Shown: positions 23,281-35,479, counted from the stretch's first letter. The stretch: 64,000 nt of DNA from Vandiemenella viatica (GCA_031002005.1 JARYHS010008074.1:8936924-9000923); one strand, 5' to 3'. Program-made: numbers and translations. Notes: generated by a model not told the origin, from the sequence alone.

Positions 23281-23690
23281 AAGAACGATGGTGTCAGTAT
23301 ATACTGAATGCCATCAAAAAGTAAAGTTGATGATATGAAAACACCTTAAACTAATTTAACTCTTCTTTTTTTGTAATGACCTGAGATGTAGCCATTTTGA
23401 GCAATGAGACCGAGCAATAAAATTACATTCTATTTTTGGAGCTGTGTTCACATGATATTCCCGAGATAAGCTGGTGACTCCAACGCACCAGATGTAGGTG
23501 TTTGTCACTAAATATCAATAAATAACTGTATACAGTTTTGAGCCACGAGGCACTGCTTGTATTACTCAGGTATGCTTGATGAACGTGATATTTCCAGTGT
23601 TAACAAGTAACATTCTGCTTTCGTTACATATACTCAAAGCTTAACCTATACACCAACTTATTTCAGTACATAGGTTGACTTGTGTTGCCG
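23281..23690. other. Spacer between two Tc1-like elements
   Basis: No coding signal or terminal repeat recognised. Confidence 0.4.
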
Positions 23691-23699
23691 CCGTACACT

Positions 23700-24960
23700 G
23701 CAAGCACGTGCAGAACCTGTCGACAAGGGTATGGTATGAGATCTATTGGGCATCGATTAGGACGTGATTGTGGGCTGGCATTTCAATTAACTGTATAGGC
23801 CAGCGATTGAAGCGAAGGTTAAAAAGCCCAAATCAACGATCACATTTGTCCTGTATACTGTAAGTGGAAGATTAATGGCCATAGTCACAATGTTGCTTGT
23901 TCTCGGTGACATGCAAATTAGATCGACAGACTTCGCAGAACCCTGAATAGTGAAATTGTCTAAAATAGGGCATGACCCATAGCTACCATCGGAGAGGAGT
24001 TTCTTAAAGCAACAAGATTATAATTTACCATTGGTATATTGTATACATACAGTAAGTCCAACGACTTGGATATTTGCGAGAGCAGCTGCATATAAGCCCT
24101 AAATCATGACAAGAAATAAGCCTCAAGTAGTGTTTGGACCATCGCCACTGGACATTTAAGCAGTTGTAATTATTCTGTGGACTGATAAGTCGAGGTTTAG
24201 AGTATTCTGGTAATAAGGATGTATATAGGTATGGCGTCTACGCGGGAAATGTCTTCTGTTGAGTGAATAATGCCAGGGCCGGCGTTAGGGGGGGGGGGGG
24301 GGGTAAGCGGGTCAAATGTACCCGGGCCCGCCGGCTGATGGGGGGCCCCGATCACTGGCAACAGGGGCCCCAAGGCCTCGAATGGCAAGAATCCGCCTAT
24401 TGTCGCCGGGCTAGTTTGTAGAGCTAAAAAAAAAAGGTCGCCCATTTTACCCCGAAATTCCTAGCGCCGGCCCTGAATAATGCCTACTACGAAATTCGAT
24501 GGTGGTGGAGTGACGGTGTGGGGCAGTATCACAGCATTTGGCATAAATCTTCTGGTGTTTCTCCGTGGTAACATTAACCCAGAGACCTGGATAGTTAAAC
24601 TCATTGTCGCGTTTTTACGCAATATACCAGATTTACTTCCCCGATGACAATCCCAGGTGCCATGTTTCAACGACTATTATACAGTGTAATGACGACAACA
24701 ACGTTCGCTGATTGGTGTGGCCCGTCCAGAGCCTCGACATGAACCGTACAAAAACACTTTGTGATTAATTGAATGTTCGGGTGAGGGCTCGTCTGGAGTT
24801 GCCAAGATCAAATGATCAACTTATGAATGGTTGCAGGAGGAATAGCGAGGAATCCGAGTGGATGTCCTTCAAATACTCTTAATGGCCATGCCAGACAGGT
24901 GGGCTACGGCTATAGCCATTGTAATGGCGTGACAACCACCGAGCAAACATTGTGGGCAGG
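23700..24960 (+). pseudogene. Second Tc1-like transposase remnant, plus strand
   Basis: A different Tc1 family in the opposite direction. Near 24,175-24,210 the decayed text reads LWTDKSRFRVFW, the first catalytic aspartate (WSDESRF). After the inserted MITE, 24,500-24,530 matches the GGVMVWG region with many changes. 24,710-24,780 reads DWCGPSRASTST then NVRVRARLELP, corresponding to DWPxxSPDLNPIE and RVRxR. The DNAxxHxA block is lost. Extends to about 24,960. Confidence 0.65.
24274..24475 (+). mobile_element. hAT-type MITE with 8-bp TSD
   Basis: Ends CAGGGCCGGCG and CGCCGGCCCTG are perfect inverted repeats, and the element is 202 bp. Perfect 8-bp direct repeats AATAATGC lie at 24,266-24,273 and 24,476-24,483, as expected for hAT transposases. 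It sits inside the Tc1-like remnant, so it is younger. The G run near 24,290 makes up much of its interior. Confidence 0.9.
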
Positions 24961-25209
24961 AGCCGAATTACTTTTTGGTAGACAGTGTGCACGAAACTAT
25001 AAGACGATATCAGCTACATCCCAAATTTTGTTCGAAATTTTCAGTGACGTATTAAGAAGATCGAATACAAGTATTGTGCTTAATAATACTCAGCACATTT
25101 GCGTGGCCGCAGGAAGAGATGCGAGGAAGACCTCGTGTAGTAGATGTCCGCCCTCAACACCCTTCCCTCCAATTAGGAGCGCCGAAGTTTCCACGCTGTT
25201 CAAGGTTTA

Positions 25210-26610
25210 AGTGAGTGGCCAATAGAGGAAGGCCTTCCGATCCACGTTGCTAAGCTAGCTAGTCGAGGATCACAGCTGCTGAGAACAATAACTCTATTAC
25301 AATCATGTAATCTTCCTTTTAATCTTGCACCGGTTATGTTCAGAAGTTTTGTTGATTGTTTGTATTAGAAACACTGGTCACGGCGCCCATCTAATCGTTG
25401 TAATCAACGGAAAGCTTTGTGTAATTAAACACTTGCCTGTGATTCTCTGATGATTAAATATAATAACCCTCCCATCCCGAATATGAATGTTGATCTGGTA
25501 CCTTTCTAATACATTTCTGTCGGTGTTCTCTGGTAAATTAGTAGTGATTGTTTTTAAATTTCCTTCGCGATTTGAAACAAACACAGAATCAAGATTTTTA
25601 GGGGTCTATGTACAGATGGCGCTACTAATGTTTGCGGAGCGCATACTGGCCTTCAATCGTGGGTTAACGCTATCGAAACAAGAGTAATTCATCTGTTTTG
25701 CATCGCACGTCCTTAAACTTGTTTGTTCAAGACACAATAAAAGAGTACTCGCAATAAAAAATGTTTTAGTTTTTGTGAGGGAGCTTATTGTTTATATACG
25801 TGACTCATTAAAGGCAGCTGGTGATACTTAAAGCCTTTCTCTGCGACAGCTTCGACCCAACAAGATGGTGTTGTTGCTTATCTTCCTTAAAAACTATTGT
25901 AACCAAAGTGGTGTACTGCTATCTTTATTACGCGATTCTTTTGAATCTCCTTTTACTATCAAATTTCTGATAGAATTTCTAGATCGTGTCGAAGTTCTGA
26001 ATGAAACTTTGTAGAAGATTTATTTGCACCCACAAAACCCTTTCGGTAACTTTAATACTGTAAATCATATTATATCATCCAAAGAACTGATTATAATTTC
26101 AAAACCTATGCAATTTGACTCTGGACCTAGCTCTTATTTTGGAGTAGGATGAACCTATAACTCCAAAAATAAGAAGTAAAGACGTATCATCAAGTGAACC
26201 CAACCATCTTTCCTCACCGACCGTCTTGTATAGAAAAATATATTTTGAAGTGTATATACCAGCGCTTTCCTAAAAATTCTATGACACATTTCAGAAACAT
26301 GGAACCATTTCTTAACGAGCAAAATGAAACAAGCAGCTGCTACGTGATGATTTTGGTATTGATTGTTTGGTTCTTCACAGAAACCTTCTTGTAGGTATTG
26401 CATGAACAAAAAAATGTCAGACTGGATAATGTGTAAGGCACATATATACATAATTTATCATTGCGAATTTACCAAAGTCATGAAGTTTTTAAAAATAGTT
26501 TTAATTTTTGTAGTATCGACATGCACCGCCGAACAGGGCTGGTGTAGGTAATGTTATTACAAATTTACTAAAGATTGTAGGATACGATATTGTGCCTTAC
26601 CATGAAATTT
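25210..26610. other. No recognisable feature
   Basis: AT-rich DNA with short open stretches on both strands that lack any motif I know. Confidence 0.4.
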
Positions 26611-26619
26611 TATTTAAAA

Positions 26620-27560
26620 TGAGTACCAGAGGATTGGAAAAGAGCGATTGTAGTACCGGTTCATAAAGGAGGGGGTTCAAGTAGGGTTTAAAATTACAGG
26701 CCAATTAGTTTGACATCAGTGATAGGTAAAATGATGGAGAGATTGATATGCAACTATATCAGAAATATCTGTGAAGAAATAAACCGGTTTTCAGATCAAG
26801 ATCGCTTTAGGCAAGAATATTCATGTGAATCTCAGATTGTGGACTATATGCAAGATATTTCAGATGAATTGGACAAGTGAGGCACTAGATCTTTCTAAGG
26901 CATTTGACAGAATGAGCCATAAAATAGCTTTAAATAAACTGAAATTGATTGGATGAAAAAGTTACTTGTTAGTATAGAGGAATTCTTAAAAGCCAGAAAA
27001 CAAAGTGTTAGAGGAGGAAATACATTATCGAAAGAAGTGGAAGTAAATATGGGGAGTTCCACAGGGTAGTGTATTGGGACCGTTGCTGTTCATAATTCTA
27101 ATGAATGACTGTGTTGTTGGGTTACGGTCAGAGTCTAGGTATTTTTCAGGTGATATAATGGTGTACAATAGAATCAAAACAGGTGAACACTGTGAAGAGC
27201 TGCTTGATGGCCTCGATAGAATATCTTAATGGGTTGATCAGCATGGAATGAAGATAAATGCCAAGAAGAGTCAGCTTATTAAATACACAGATAAAAAAAA
27301 CAAAATGTTATTTACGATTATAGGGTGCGGTCAGAATTGATTGTTAAAAGCTTGAAGTGTAAATATCTTGGCATAACGTTTGATAACAAACTCAACTGGG
27401 CGGAGCACATTGGGCAGGTGGTAGGAAAAGGTTACAAAATCCTTCAATTATTGGAGAGGGTGATGAGAGGATGTACGAGAGAAGTTAGGGAATTGGGTTA
27501 CAAAACTTTGGTCGGACTATTGGTTGAACGCAATGTTATGGAATATTCTTTGTGAGTCCT
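26620..27560 (+). pseudogene. CR1-like LINE reverse transcriptase remnant
   Basis: 26,625-26,760 carries PEDWKRAIVVPVHKGGGSSR then NYRPISLTSVIGKMMERLI, the RT fingers. A YSCESQIV string follows, then a decayed LDLSKAFD (near 26,890) and QGSVLGPLL region (27,060-27,090). 27,325-27,555 has KYLGITFDNKLNWAEHIGQV and a LERVMRGCTREVRELGYKTL block of the C-terminal domain. The same family appears on the minus strand at 59.7-60.5 kb, where that block is nearly identical. No tail found. Confidence 0.8.
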
Positions 27561-27974
27561 GCCATAATATTTTAAGGCAGAATTTTCTTTTTTAAAGAAG
27601 GGTCCTTTTCACAAGTGTTGATATCTCTCTTCCTTCGGCTACCTACTACATTTTACTTCTGTAATATCTGATTCTATTTTTATATTTAAGCTATTATTAC
27701 CGTCTATATTTGAGCTACATTTCATGTCTTTCACCGTGTATCGGTATATATGTAATCAAAATTGTTCTTCTGAAATTTGATGAGTCACTTTACAATACCA
27801 TCATCAAATTTCATCAGGAAATAGCAGCGTTCGGAGGGATATAATTGTCTAAATCCCATTATAAATCTTTGACTGGCTTTCATTTACTATTTATCTGGTT
27901 GCTAAAACAACCACACTTTTTTCTTATCACTTTAAGCCTCGTCGACGTTGAGGGGATAAGAGTCATTAAAATAC
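27561..27974. other. No recognisable feature
   Basis: AT-rich spacer between the LINE remnant and an old SINE. Confidence 0.4.
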
Positions 27975-28125
27975 TGAGTGCAAAGAACGGAAATGAATTC
28001 GGCCATGGCCTTTTGAAGGAACCATCCCACCACTCACCCGGAGTAATTCTGGTGAAAATTGGAATCTCTATGGCGGGGAGTGGATTCGAACCTTCGTCAT
28101 CCCGAATGCGAGGATAGTGTGTTGC
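27975..28125 (-). repeat. Diverged copy of the CCGAGC SINE
   Basis: The string GAATTCGGCCATGGCCTTTT and the block GGATTCGAACCTTCGTCATC followed by CCCGAATGCGAGG align with the young SINEs, but many bases differ and the ends are missing. An older relative or subfamily. Confidence 0.7.
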
Positions 28126-28321
28126 CGCTCACTCACTGCGCTGAATACAACGCCATCGCTCTCTTTCCGATAATTTTGGTTTATTTTATTATATACTGTA
28201 CAAGCTTTGCCTGATATGCGTTGCAATGCCTCTTTTTCTTGCTTAACTGGGTAAGCATAAAAAAAAATACATGCCATAAATTAAAAGTGAAAAAGTTAAA
28301 GTAAAAAAAAGGGGGGGGGGT

Positions 28322-28556
28322 CGTTTGAATCCTCCAGAAGAAGGAGTACTATGAAACTGCGTGTGAGGTAGAACGGCGAGTTCCTTTCCTCTCGGACCTT
28401 CAGTTTAACGTGGGATCCGAATCATGGATCTGGCGTAGTCTATGTCATAAACTATCACCCTTAAAATTTCTAGTTTTACCAGGATTTGAACCTGGGAACG
28501 AACCCAGAAATTTTCGAAAGTAATCGCCATAATCAGTGAGCTAGCAGATCGTTTTT
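28322..28556 (-). repeat. tRNA-like SINE segment, family 2, copy 1
   Basis: On the minus strand the segment begins with a tRNA-like head: CTAGCTCACTGATTATGGCG (A-box area) and GGTTCAAATCCTGG (B box). The distal part contains GAATCCTCC-related sequence also found in the copy at 28,745. No clear target duplication. Confidence 0.45.
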
Positions 28557-28744
28557 TTCATTGTATATGTGTGCTAAGTGCCATCAAAATCAGACAGAAA
28601 CTGTGAACTTGTGCAAAGAACTAGGAAAAATTAAGAGGTTGGGATAAAGGAGAAAAGCAGTTATGTTTTTTCAAACCATACGTACACAGTATTATTCTCT
28701 TAGTTTTAAAGAAAAAAGACTAACTTATACCAGAACCCGAAGAT

Positions 28745-28955
28745 TGATTGAATCCTCCCGAAAGAAGTGTCAGAGGCCGGACATCAGTTCTTTTCCTCTG
28801 TGTGGAATCCGAACCACGGAGCGCCCCGGCATTACTTTCAGGATCGGCTACAACTCTCAAACTTTCCTGCTCCCCCTGGGATTTGAATTCGCAACCGGAG
28901 ACAGGAAATTCGCGAAGTACGGGCCTTAACCACTATCGCCTGGTAGTGAAGTATA
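28745..28955 (-). repeat. tRNA-like SINE segment, family 2, copy 2
   Basis: Minus strand reads CCAGGCGATAGTGGTTAAGG (A box) and GAATTCAAATCCC (B box). It resembles the copy at 28,322-28,556 at both ends. Ends uncertain. Confidence 0.45.
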
Positions 28956-29519
28956 CGGTTACTAAGTATTATCATAATCGGATAAACCTTTGAGTATGTA
29001 TTACAACGTCCACAGAAAATAGGAGGCAGGGGAAAGAAGTAGAGGGGTTAGGTATTTCTTTTTTTTTTTTTTTTTTTTTTTTTTTTGCCAAACGTAAAAC
29101 AATATTTTTCTCTTTACTTTAAAGGGTATGTATGCATAGTTCCATCGAAATCGGATAAACACTGTGCCTTTGTATAAAGAACATTGACAAAAGTTAAGAG
29201 GGTGGCGTAAAGTTGGAGAGGTGTGGGTTTAGCAAAACAATTGTTGACAGTATTTTTCTGCTTTTATTGAAGTATACGTGTGAAAAATTCCATCTCTATT
29301 GGACAAAAACTGTGGATTTCCACAAACATCATTTGAAAAAAAATGAGTGGTGATTAGGAGGAGAAGCGGTTTTTTTATTTTTATTTTTGGTTAGAAACCT
29401 TTCCCAGTCAAGCACACAATAACTTACTAAAGTTTCGTCGCAATCAGATGAATGGTTCTGAAACGCATAGAATTCGAACAAACAAACATTTATTTTTATA
29501 TTTTAGATATACAGATGTA

Positions 29520-29955
29520 CAATTAATGATTCATTCCTGCCAAAATTAGGCAAATTATGTGTTTTTGGACAAAATATTGTTGTCTCCTGATTCACTTCAT
29601 AACGCTAGGGAATCATCTCTGGCATATAATACCATCATTCTTTCCAATACTTTACAGACTTAATTACAGAGTTTTCGTCGAATTATACGCACAAAATCTC
29701 ATGTAATCCTGATAATGTAATAGCACAAAAAATTTGATTACTGGTAAATATTCCCATTAAAGATCGGTTCATTCTGTTTTAGAGCTGTTCTGTAATTTTT
29801 GGACACTGGGTACAGAATTGCCCGGTGTCAGCTTTCTGTTAATTCTGTTTCAAGCCATAGTTGGTTCTAATAAACTGTCGAAACTGTTCATACTGATATT
29901 GACAGCCATATTGCAAAATGATTTCTATCGGAACTACATCTGTGTGAGTACGCAC
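29520..29955 (-). other. Start of the ~27.4-kb channel intron
   Basis: Follows the GTGCGT donor of exon B in gene orientation. No coding signal. The intron runs from 29,955 down to 2,559. Confidence 0.6.
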
Positions 29956-30121
29956 TTGAGTTTGCGCCACGCTCGCCTGCAGTAGATAGATGTAGGCCCT
30001 GACTGCGACGCCGAGTGGCCTGGAGGCGCTGCCGGGTCTGACCAGCCGGTCGTAGCGGCAGCTGTCGGTCAGCAGCTGCAGCATCTCGTCGCGGGACAGG
30101 TCAGCAGTCAGCGCCACGCAC
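29956..30121 (-). CDS. Cys-loop ligand-gated ion channel, exon B
   Basis: 166 nt: one base completing a split codon, then exactly 55 codons, ending in phase 0. The acceptor is CTGCTCCTAG before G at 30,121, and the donor is CAA/GTGCGT at 29,955. The product carries the start of the ligand-binding domain: an N-terminal helix (MLQLLTDSCRYDRLVRPG), where Cys-loop subunits have LLxxxYDxxxRP, then the first beta-strand VAVRAYIYLLQASVAQTQ. Joining exon C in frame continues with EFHVQLLLQ as the family expects. GC content is well above the surroundings. The arginine- and glycine-rich link between helix and strand is also typical. Neighbouring transposons do not touch it. Confidence 0.85.
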
Positions 30122-31079
30122 CTAGGAGCAGCGGCATGCCGCGGTACTAAATCACTATAACATGGATCAACTCTCATGCACATAGTGTGGAATGGCTGGC
30201 ATTCTACGTAGCATTACAGCTGGTAATTAAAACTTAATGACTATATCACAACAAAAGCTTAGCAAGTAAATTTTCAGATATTTCTAATGTTCCTGGTACC
30301 TCAGTTCGAAACGCTGTTCCTATGTAGCCTATGTATCTGATACGACAAACACTTTAACTAAAAAAGTAAAGTATTCACAAAGGAAGGAGGAAACGGAATG
30401 ATATTTTATGGTTTGAGACGGTATGCGATTTTATTTCAGTGATTATAAAATCAAGTAAAATTTTTCTAAGAACTTGACAGTTAGAGCTTATTTATCAGGT
30501 CTGGATGCATGTGGTGCGAATGGTCGCAACTGTTCTAACTGATGCCTGGTATCCTACATACTCGCACTGGGATCGAGTTCACGTCCTAGTCCACACATGT
30601 TTTACTGGCGACTAATCTGTGGATCTTCATAGTCACCAGACAGTTCATAGAGATACGTGACGTGCGTGAACGATTACTGTCCTATTGAAAAATGGTACCA
30701 CAATAAGTAATCAGTTCATAAAATTCTTACATTTTTAATTTATAAAATGTTATAAAATTCTTACCATCGATTTTCTATTCGACTATGAATACCCTACATT
30801 CGTATCTGAAAATCCTCCATATTTAAACATTTAATAATATGCATTAGCTGCTGGGTTCAGCGGTTATATGAAACTAGTAACTTCGCGGTAACTGCTAGGA
30901 CAATAAACTGAATACTACTAACTTTCGTGTTCTATAACTTATGAAAAATGTAGTTACAGTATTAAAACATTTCAGTAATGGCAAGCAATAAACCCAAAGA
31001 ACTTCGAATTAAAGATTCCATTTTATGCTAAGTGCATAAATGAAGGTAGAATGCATAAATCAAGATTTTGTCAGCTTAC
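30122..31079 (-). other. Intron between exons A and B
   Basis: 958 bp bounded by GTAAGC (at 31,079) and TAG (at 30,122). It is AT-rich with no element that I recognise. Confidence 0.6.
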
Positions 31080-31351
31080 TCAGCAGCTCGCGGCTTCCTG
31101 TCCGTGCTGTTGATTGCCTTGATGCCAACAGCCGTGTCTTCTCCGACCACGGTGTAGTTGATAGCGCTGTACGTGATCGAACGCTGGACATTTTCCATTG
31201 CAGAATAATCTCTAGTAGCATCGCGTGTGGGTCCAGATGAACAGAGAGCTACCACCATCAGCAACACTGGGGACAGGAGCCTGCAAGTAGCAGTCACTGG
31301 ATAGCAACAGCTCAACAGATTTACGCTTGCAACTGTACACACAGTTGTCAC
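31080..31351 (-). CDS. Cys-loop channel, exon A (signal peptide and N-terminus)
   Basis: Open from an ATG at 31,351 to the donor GA/GTAAGC. It ends with two bases (GA) that join the G of exon B to make GAG, so the phase fits. The product has a hydrophobic stretch LLSPVLLMVVALCSSG, a good signal-peptide core, followed by a polar N-terminal tail with two glycosylation sequons, NYT and NST. That fits the extracellular start of a Cys-loop subunit. The start is uncertain: the ATG at 31,351 gives about 24 residues before the hydrophobic core, and an alternative acceptor (CTACTTGCAG, exon start 31,280) would place the true start in an exon farther upstream. A minus-strand LINE begins about 380 bp upstream. 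Assignment to this gene rests on phase, strand, distance and the signal peptide. Confidence 0.65.
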
Positions 31352-31559
31352 CCTTGCGTTGATAAATGAATTTTGAGAAAGTTAAGACAGTGGAGAAATC
31401 CATTTATTCGCCGCTCAATAATGATAGACTACATAATAGTTTAACATTTGATAGTTACTTATTTATGCTTATCGCGTCCAGTACACTATACAATTAACTG
31501 ACCAGCGATGGCTTTCAATGCCGAGAAATCTCATAGAGTCTATTTCTATTACTATCACT

Positions 31560-31728
31560 ATTACTCCGCGATTCACTAATCCGGAATGGTAATGGTTTGG
31601 AAAGGATTTTCGGGATATGGCAGGAGGCGCCCATGGGCTATTGTGAGGAACCATCCCAGCATTCGCATGGAGCGATCTAGGGAAACCATGGAAAACCCAG
31701 ATCAGGATGGCCGGAGTGCTTTATCGAA
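31560..31728 (-). repeat. Diverged SINE related to the CCGAGC family
   Basis: Shares CATCCCAGCATTCGCATGGA and GGGAAACCATGGAAAACCCA with the young SINEs. The tRNA head end (GATGGCCGG) is truncated and no target duplication is seen. It lies directly next to the LINE that follows. Confidence 0.7.
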
Positions 31729-31734
31729 AGCTAC

Positions 31735-33225
31735 TCCTGTCGGATTTTAAGTTTACTCGCCAGGTAAATCCTTTCTATTCCACTCCCTAATCGCTCGTGG
31801 AAAAAATGAGTACAGAAATGAATCGGTCTGGCCCTGATTTCTCTCATCTTATTTTCGCGGTCGTTCCGAGATATGAATGTTGCCGGTAGCAATATTTGTT
31901 TACTGTCATTCCGAAGTATGTCAGTCGAGAATTTTTCAATTAGCTTCTGTCGAGAGCAACGCCTTCGGTGCACCAGGTCTTCCCAACCTACCTCCTTCAA
32001 CATCGCACTTACCCTTTCCCTCCAACTATATATACCTGTCACTAATCGGGCGGCTCTTCTTTGGACCATCTCTAATGCCTCTATTAATCCCTTCTGATGG
32101 GGACCCCATACAGACAACAATATTCTAAGTGAGGACGCACTAGTGACTTGTATGCAATCGATTTAACTTCCGGAGTGCATTGTTTTAAATTACGACCTAG
32201 AAATCAAAGCATACGATTTGCTTTCCCAATTAAATTCTCGGTATGCTCATTCCACAACAAATTATTACGAATTGTTACCCCTAGGTATTTAGCGGAATCT
32301 ACCGTTCTAAGGGAAGTACCATTAATTGTATATTCAGAGCTAAATGTTGTCGCCTTTTTACTTACACGCATGACTTGGCACTTTTCAGCGTTTAACTCTA
32401 ACTGTCAATCTTCACACCACGCAATTATTTTCATAATATCGTCTTGAAACAAAGCGCTAATCGTCCTGGGTAGTGATTTCACGATAAATAATAGCATCAT
32501 CGGCAAATAATCTTTTCATCCCCCTTATTCTGACGCACAAATCATTAATGTATATGAGAAACAACAGAAGCCCTATCACGCTTCCCTGAGGAACCACGGA
32601 CCTCACTTCAGTAAGTGATGAACGCTCACCGTCGAGAACAACACACTGTGTTGTGCCCTTCAGGAAGTCTGCAACCCAGTCGCATATTTGTCTAGATATG
32701 CCGTAACCATGAAGTTTCCTAAGTAACCTAGTGTGAGGCACAGTGTCGAAAGCTTTTTTAAAGTGTAACAGAACTAAATCAACCTGGGATTGCTCATCTA
32801 TAATACGGCTCAAGTCGTAAATTAAAAGGGCAAGTTGTGTTTCGCAGCATCGGTATTTTCTGAATCCATGTTGATTTGGGTTTAAAAGCTAACCTTCATC
32901 CAAAAACCGCATGACCTTTGAATAGATGATGTGTTCTAAAATCCAACAAAATATTGAGGTTTGAGTTTTGAAGATCATTAACATTCCCATTTTTGAACGC
33001 TGGAATTACGATGGCGGTCTTCCATTCGGCTGGTATTTTTCCTTGTTCCAAGGAGGCGGTAAATAATTTTATCAAATTCGGCGCTATTTCCTTTGCGTAC
33101 CTAGAGTAGAATCTTATAGGAATACCGTCTGGTCCGGGAGCCTAATTGGGATTTACATTCATAAGCAGTTTATATATTTCCTCGACATCGAGATCGAGAT
33201 TCCATGTAGTATCCCGAGCGGTTTG
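31735..33225 (-). pseudogene. CR1-like LINE reverse transcriptase remnant, minus strand
   Basis: From the 5' end, 33,200-32,950 carries a NxAPGPDGIPIRFYS-like block and AEWKTAIVIPAFKNG. 32,457-32,850 has LVLLHFKKAFDTVPHTRLLR, then VVPQGSVIGLLLFLIYINDL and MKRLFADDAIIY, with the catalytic ADD in place. After a stop near 32,410 the frame resumes with a YLGVTIRNN block, and 31,731-32,120 ends with the EMVQRRAARLVTGIYSWRER block and the terminal domain. Few breaks, so it is one of the better preserved elements here. It is distinct from the CR1-like family at 26.6 and 60 kb. Confidence 0.88.
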
Positions 33226-35470
33226 ACGCCACAGAACTCTAGGTTCGTCTCTGATCAATCACTCCCTGGTTCGTTTTACCTGAGATATGTGATCATGAGA
33301 TCAAAGATATTACTGTATTCCTACTATTATTTATACCTAGTAATGAACATGGATTCAGTGTTAGCAGTTGAAATAGCAGGGAAAAGAATAAGGTACTTTA
33401 GTAAATTCATTGAAATAGAGTACATTGGCAAACATATGAAAAGCATAAAAATAATGCGTGGAAATAACTGTAATGCAATCAGTAATATCACTGATAAAAA
33501 TATATTCACTCGAAGTATCTTTCCCAAGCCAGCAGTGTTTAGAGGTTGTTTCAGCCAATACCTGTTAATCATACATGAAGACTCGATGTGGCTTTCATCA
33601 TGGAGGAGAAAAGACTCGCAGAGCGTCAGAATGGAACCGTGCCCCTGGGCTGTAGGCCTGGTGTGGGGGAATCACGGGTCTAAGGTCCATAATTTGTTCA
33701 TTAGACCTTAGTAAGTACTTAAGGGCTGGTAGAGTTGGAGAATGGTTTCTCTTGTTATGGGCCTCTGTTAGCTAGGGAACATGCTGCACCTAAAAGAATC
33801 AGGTTACCTTTATCCAAGAACTTAAGGAAAATACTCCGTCGATACACACTATGTTATTGAAGCTTAAAATCATACAAATTCCGTACACCCACCGCTAAGG
33901 ACAGATTTAAAAGAGAGCGTACTCCGCCTTCATCTATCGCTTTGCGTACAATCCGTTAAGTTAAATGGTGGCCTTTGCAGGCGAATGAAAATACTTCTCT
34001 AATTTAATTTACGCACTATCATTAAAACTTAGGTGTCTAAAAGCACCTGCAACTTTCAAAACCATATTTGTGTACTTAGGGGAAGTTAAACACTTTTTCA
34101 AAACATAAACAAAAACAAAAAAATATTTGCATGGGGTTATTGATTCCTCCTGTTACGTAAATGGAGCTTCTTGAAATTATTTGGTGTATCAACTATTTCA
34201 ATTTCTGTGGATACCGTAGGAAATATAGTGTCGTAACAAACCAATCAGCTTTAAAGCGAACGTCATAATTAAATTTCATTTCTCTGATGCGTTGAATGTC
34301 CAGATTAAGTAGCTTTGAAGTCAGTCGAAGTTAAATTGAAAGACTGTTTGGTCAACTCACTTCCGAGTTCGTTTTACTCGAAATTGTAATCTTGTGACCG
34401 ACCTCTCACCTCTACTCTTTTGCTTACTACTAGCAAATGAGCAGGATATTAGTATGATAAAATGAAATAACGTAGGAAATATTAATTTGGCCTCCATGAA
34501 ATCATTCTGACTGTTACACAATTACAAATCACGTAAGTAAAACATGGAGCACTGTGTGAAAACTATTCTGAATCAGTTCAAGGATATTACTGATGAAATC
34601 CTAGCTAACCGAAATACCTTTCGAAGCCATCAGAGAGTGCATTAGCCAGTAACATTGAATTCTGCATAAAGTCACAACTTTGAAAGACTGGGATGAACTC
34701 CCCTATGGCAAAGCCAGAAGGGAGCACCGGGAGTGTCTTTAATGTGGGGGGAATTTAGTATCGGTTGGTTGCCCTTCACGAGTTCAACGTGTAATTGAAT
34801 CATTAGGAAACACTACGTATTTCAGACAGAACGGAGTGGGGAACTCAGTTCTCATAGTTTTTTTGTGAACAAACTAACCTTGAGGTAAATTACGTTCAAG
34901 AGTCATATCGAAAATGATGAGAAAAGCACTCCAAATAGTTACCATAGCTTCTAATAACTTACCCATGCGCGATGCACAATACATTTATATAATGGATTTT
35001 GCACAAATTTTAACGGAATATAACACGGTAAAACTACTGAACATTGATGCGATGAAATTCTCCAGCGTTATAAGAAAAATTTATCTCACTAATTTTACAA
35101 ATTTTGGGTTTAGTTCATACGAATGTAACGTTTAAAAATTGAGTTTTTGTCTCGGTGGTAAACAGAATAGTCTGTTCGAGTTCCGCAGAATTTTATCATT
35201 CGTGATAAATTTTTCTAATACATTATATCTATTTTAATCAATATTTCTTTTTGTCTCAAGATAAGCATTGGTATAAGTAAAAAGTTAAATCAAATTAAAA
35301 AATAATCATATTCAAGCGCGAAGTTACATCAATACACGATGTAATAAAAATCCAATGTATAGTTCACCACCTCATGCACCGATCTTTTCAGAAACATTAA
35401 AATGCACGCATGTAAAATGTAAGATCTTTTATTACCCACTTAGCAGTTGAGCTTTACAGACCATAATCAC
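33226..35470. other. Long stretch without recognised feature
   Basis: Several open stretches of 60-160 codons on both strands, for example 33,223-33,711 plus, overlap one another and show no motif. Treated as non-coding. Confidence 0.4.
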
Positions 35471-35479
35471 AAGTTGGCA

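Larger units (their letters stand above)
28270..29515 (+). repeat. Modular AT-rich repeat family, copy a (3' part)
   Basis: Shares with the copies at 44.7-51.2 kb the inner unit with a TTTTTCTCTTTACTTTAAAG-like core and CATCGAAATCGGATAAACAC. It ends near 29,405-29,515 with the family's 3' module: an ACTAAAGTTTCGTCGCAATC block, GATGAATGGTTCTGAAACGC, and a TTTATTTTTATATTTTAGAT end. Two tRNA-like SINE segments lie within it. The 5' module is missing. It shows no coding capacity. Confidence 0.65.

Noticed and set aside
28748..28993. Serine- and arginine-rich small protein
   Set aside because: Lies entirely in a tRNA-like SINE segment.
29839..30183. Exon B as a 114-codon single-exon gene
   Set aside because: Only 55 codons between good splice sites show channel similarity; the flanks are intron in composition and lack motifs.
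33223..33711. 162-codon plus-strand frame as a gene
   Set aside because: No motif, AT-rich codon use, and an overlapping frame of similar length on the other strand.
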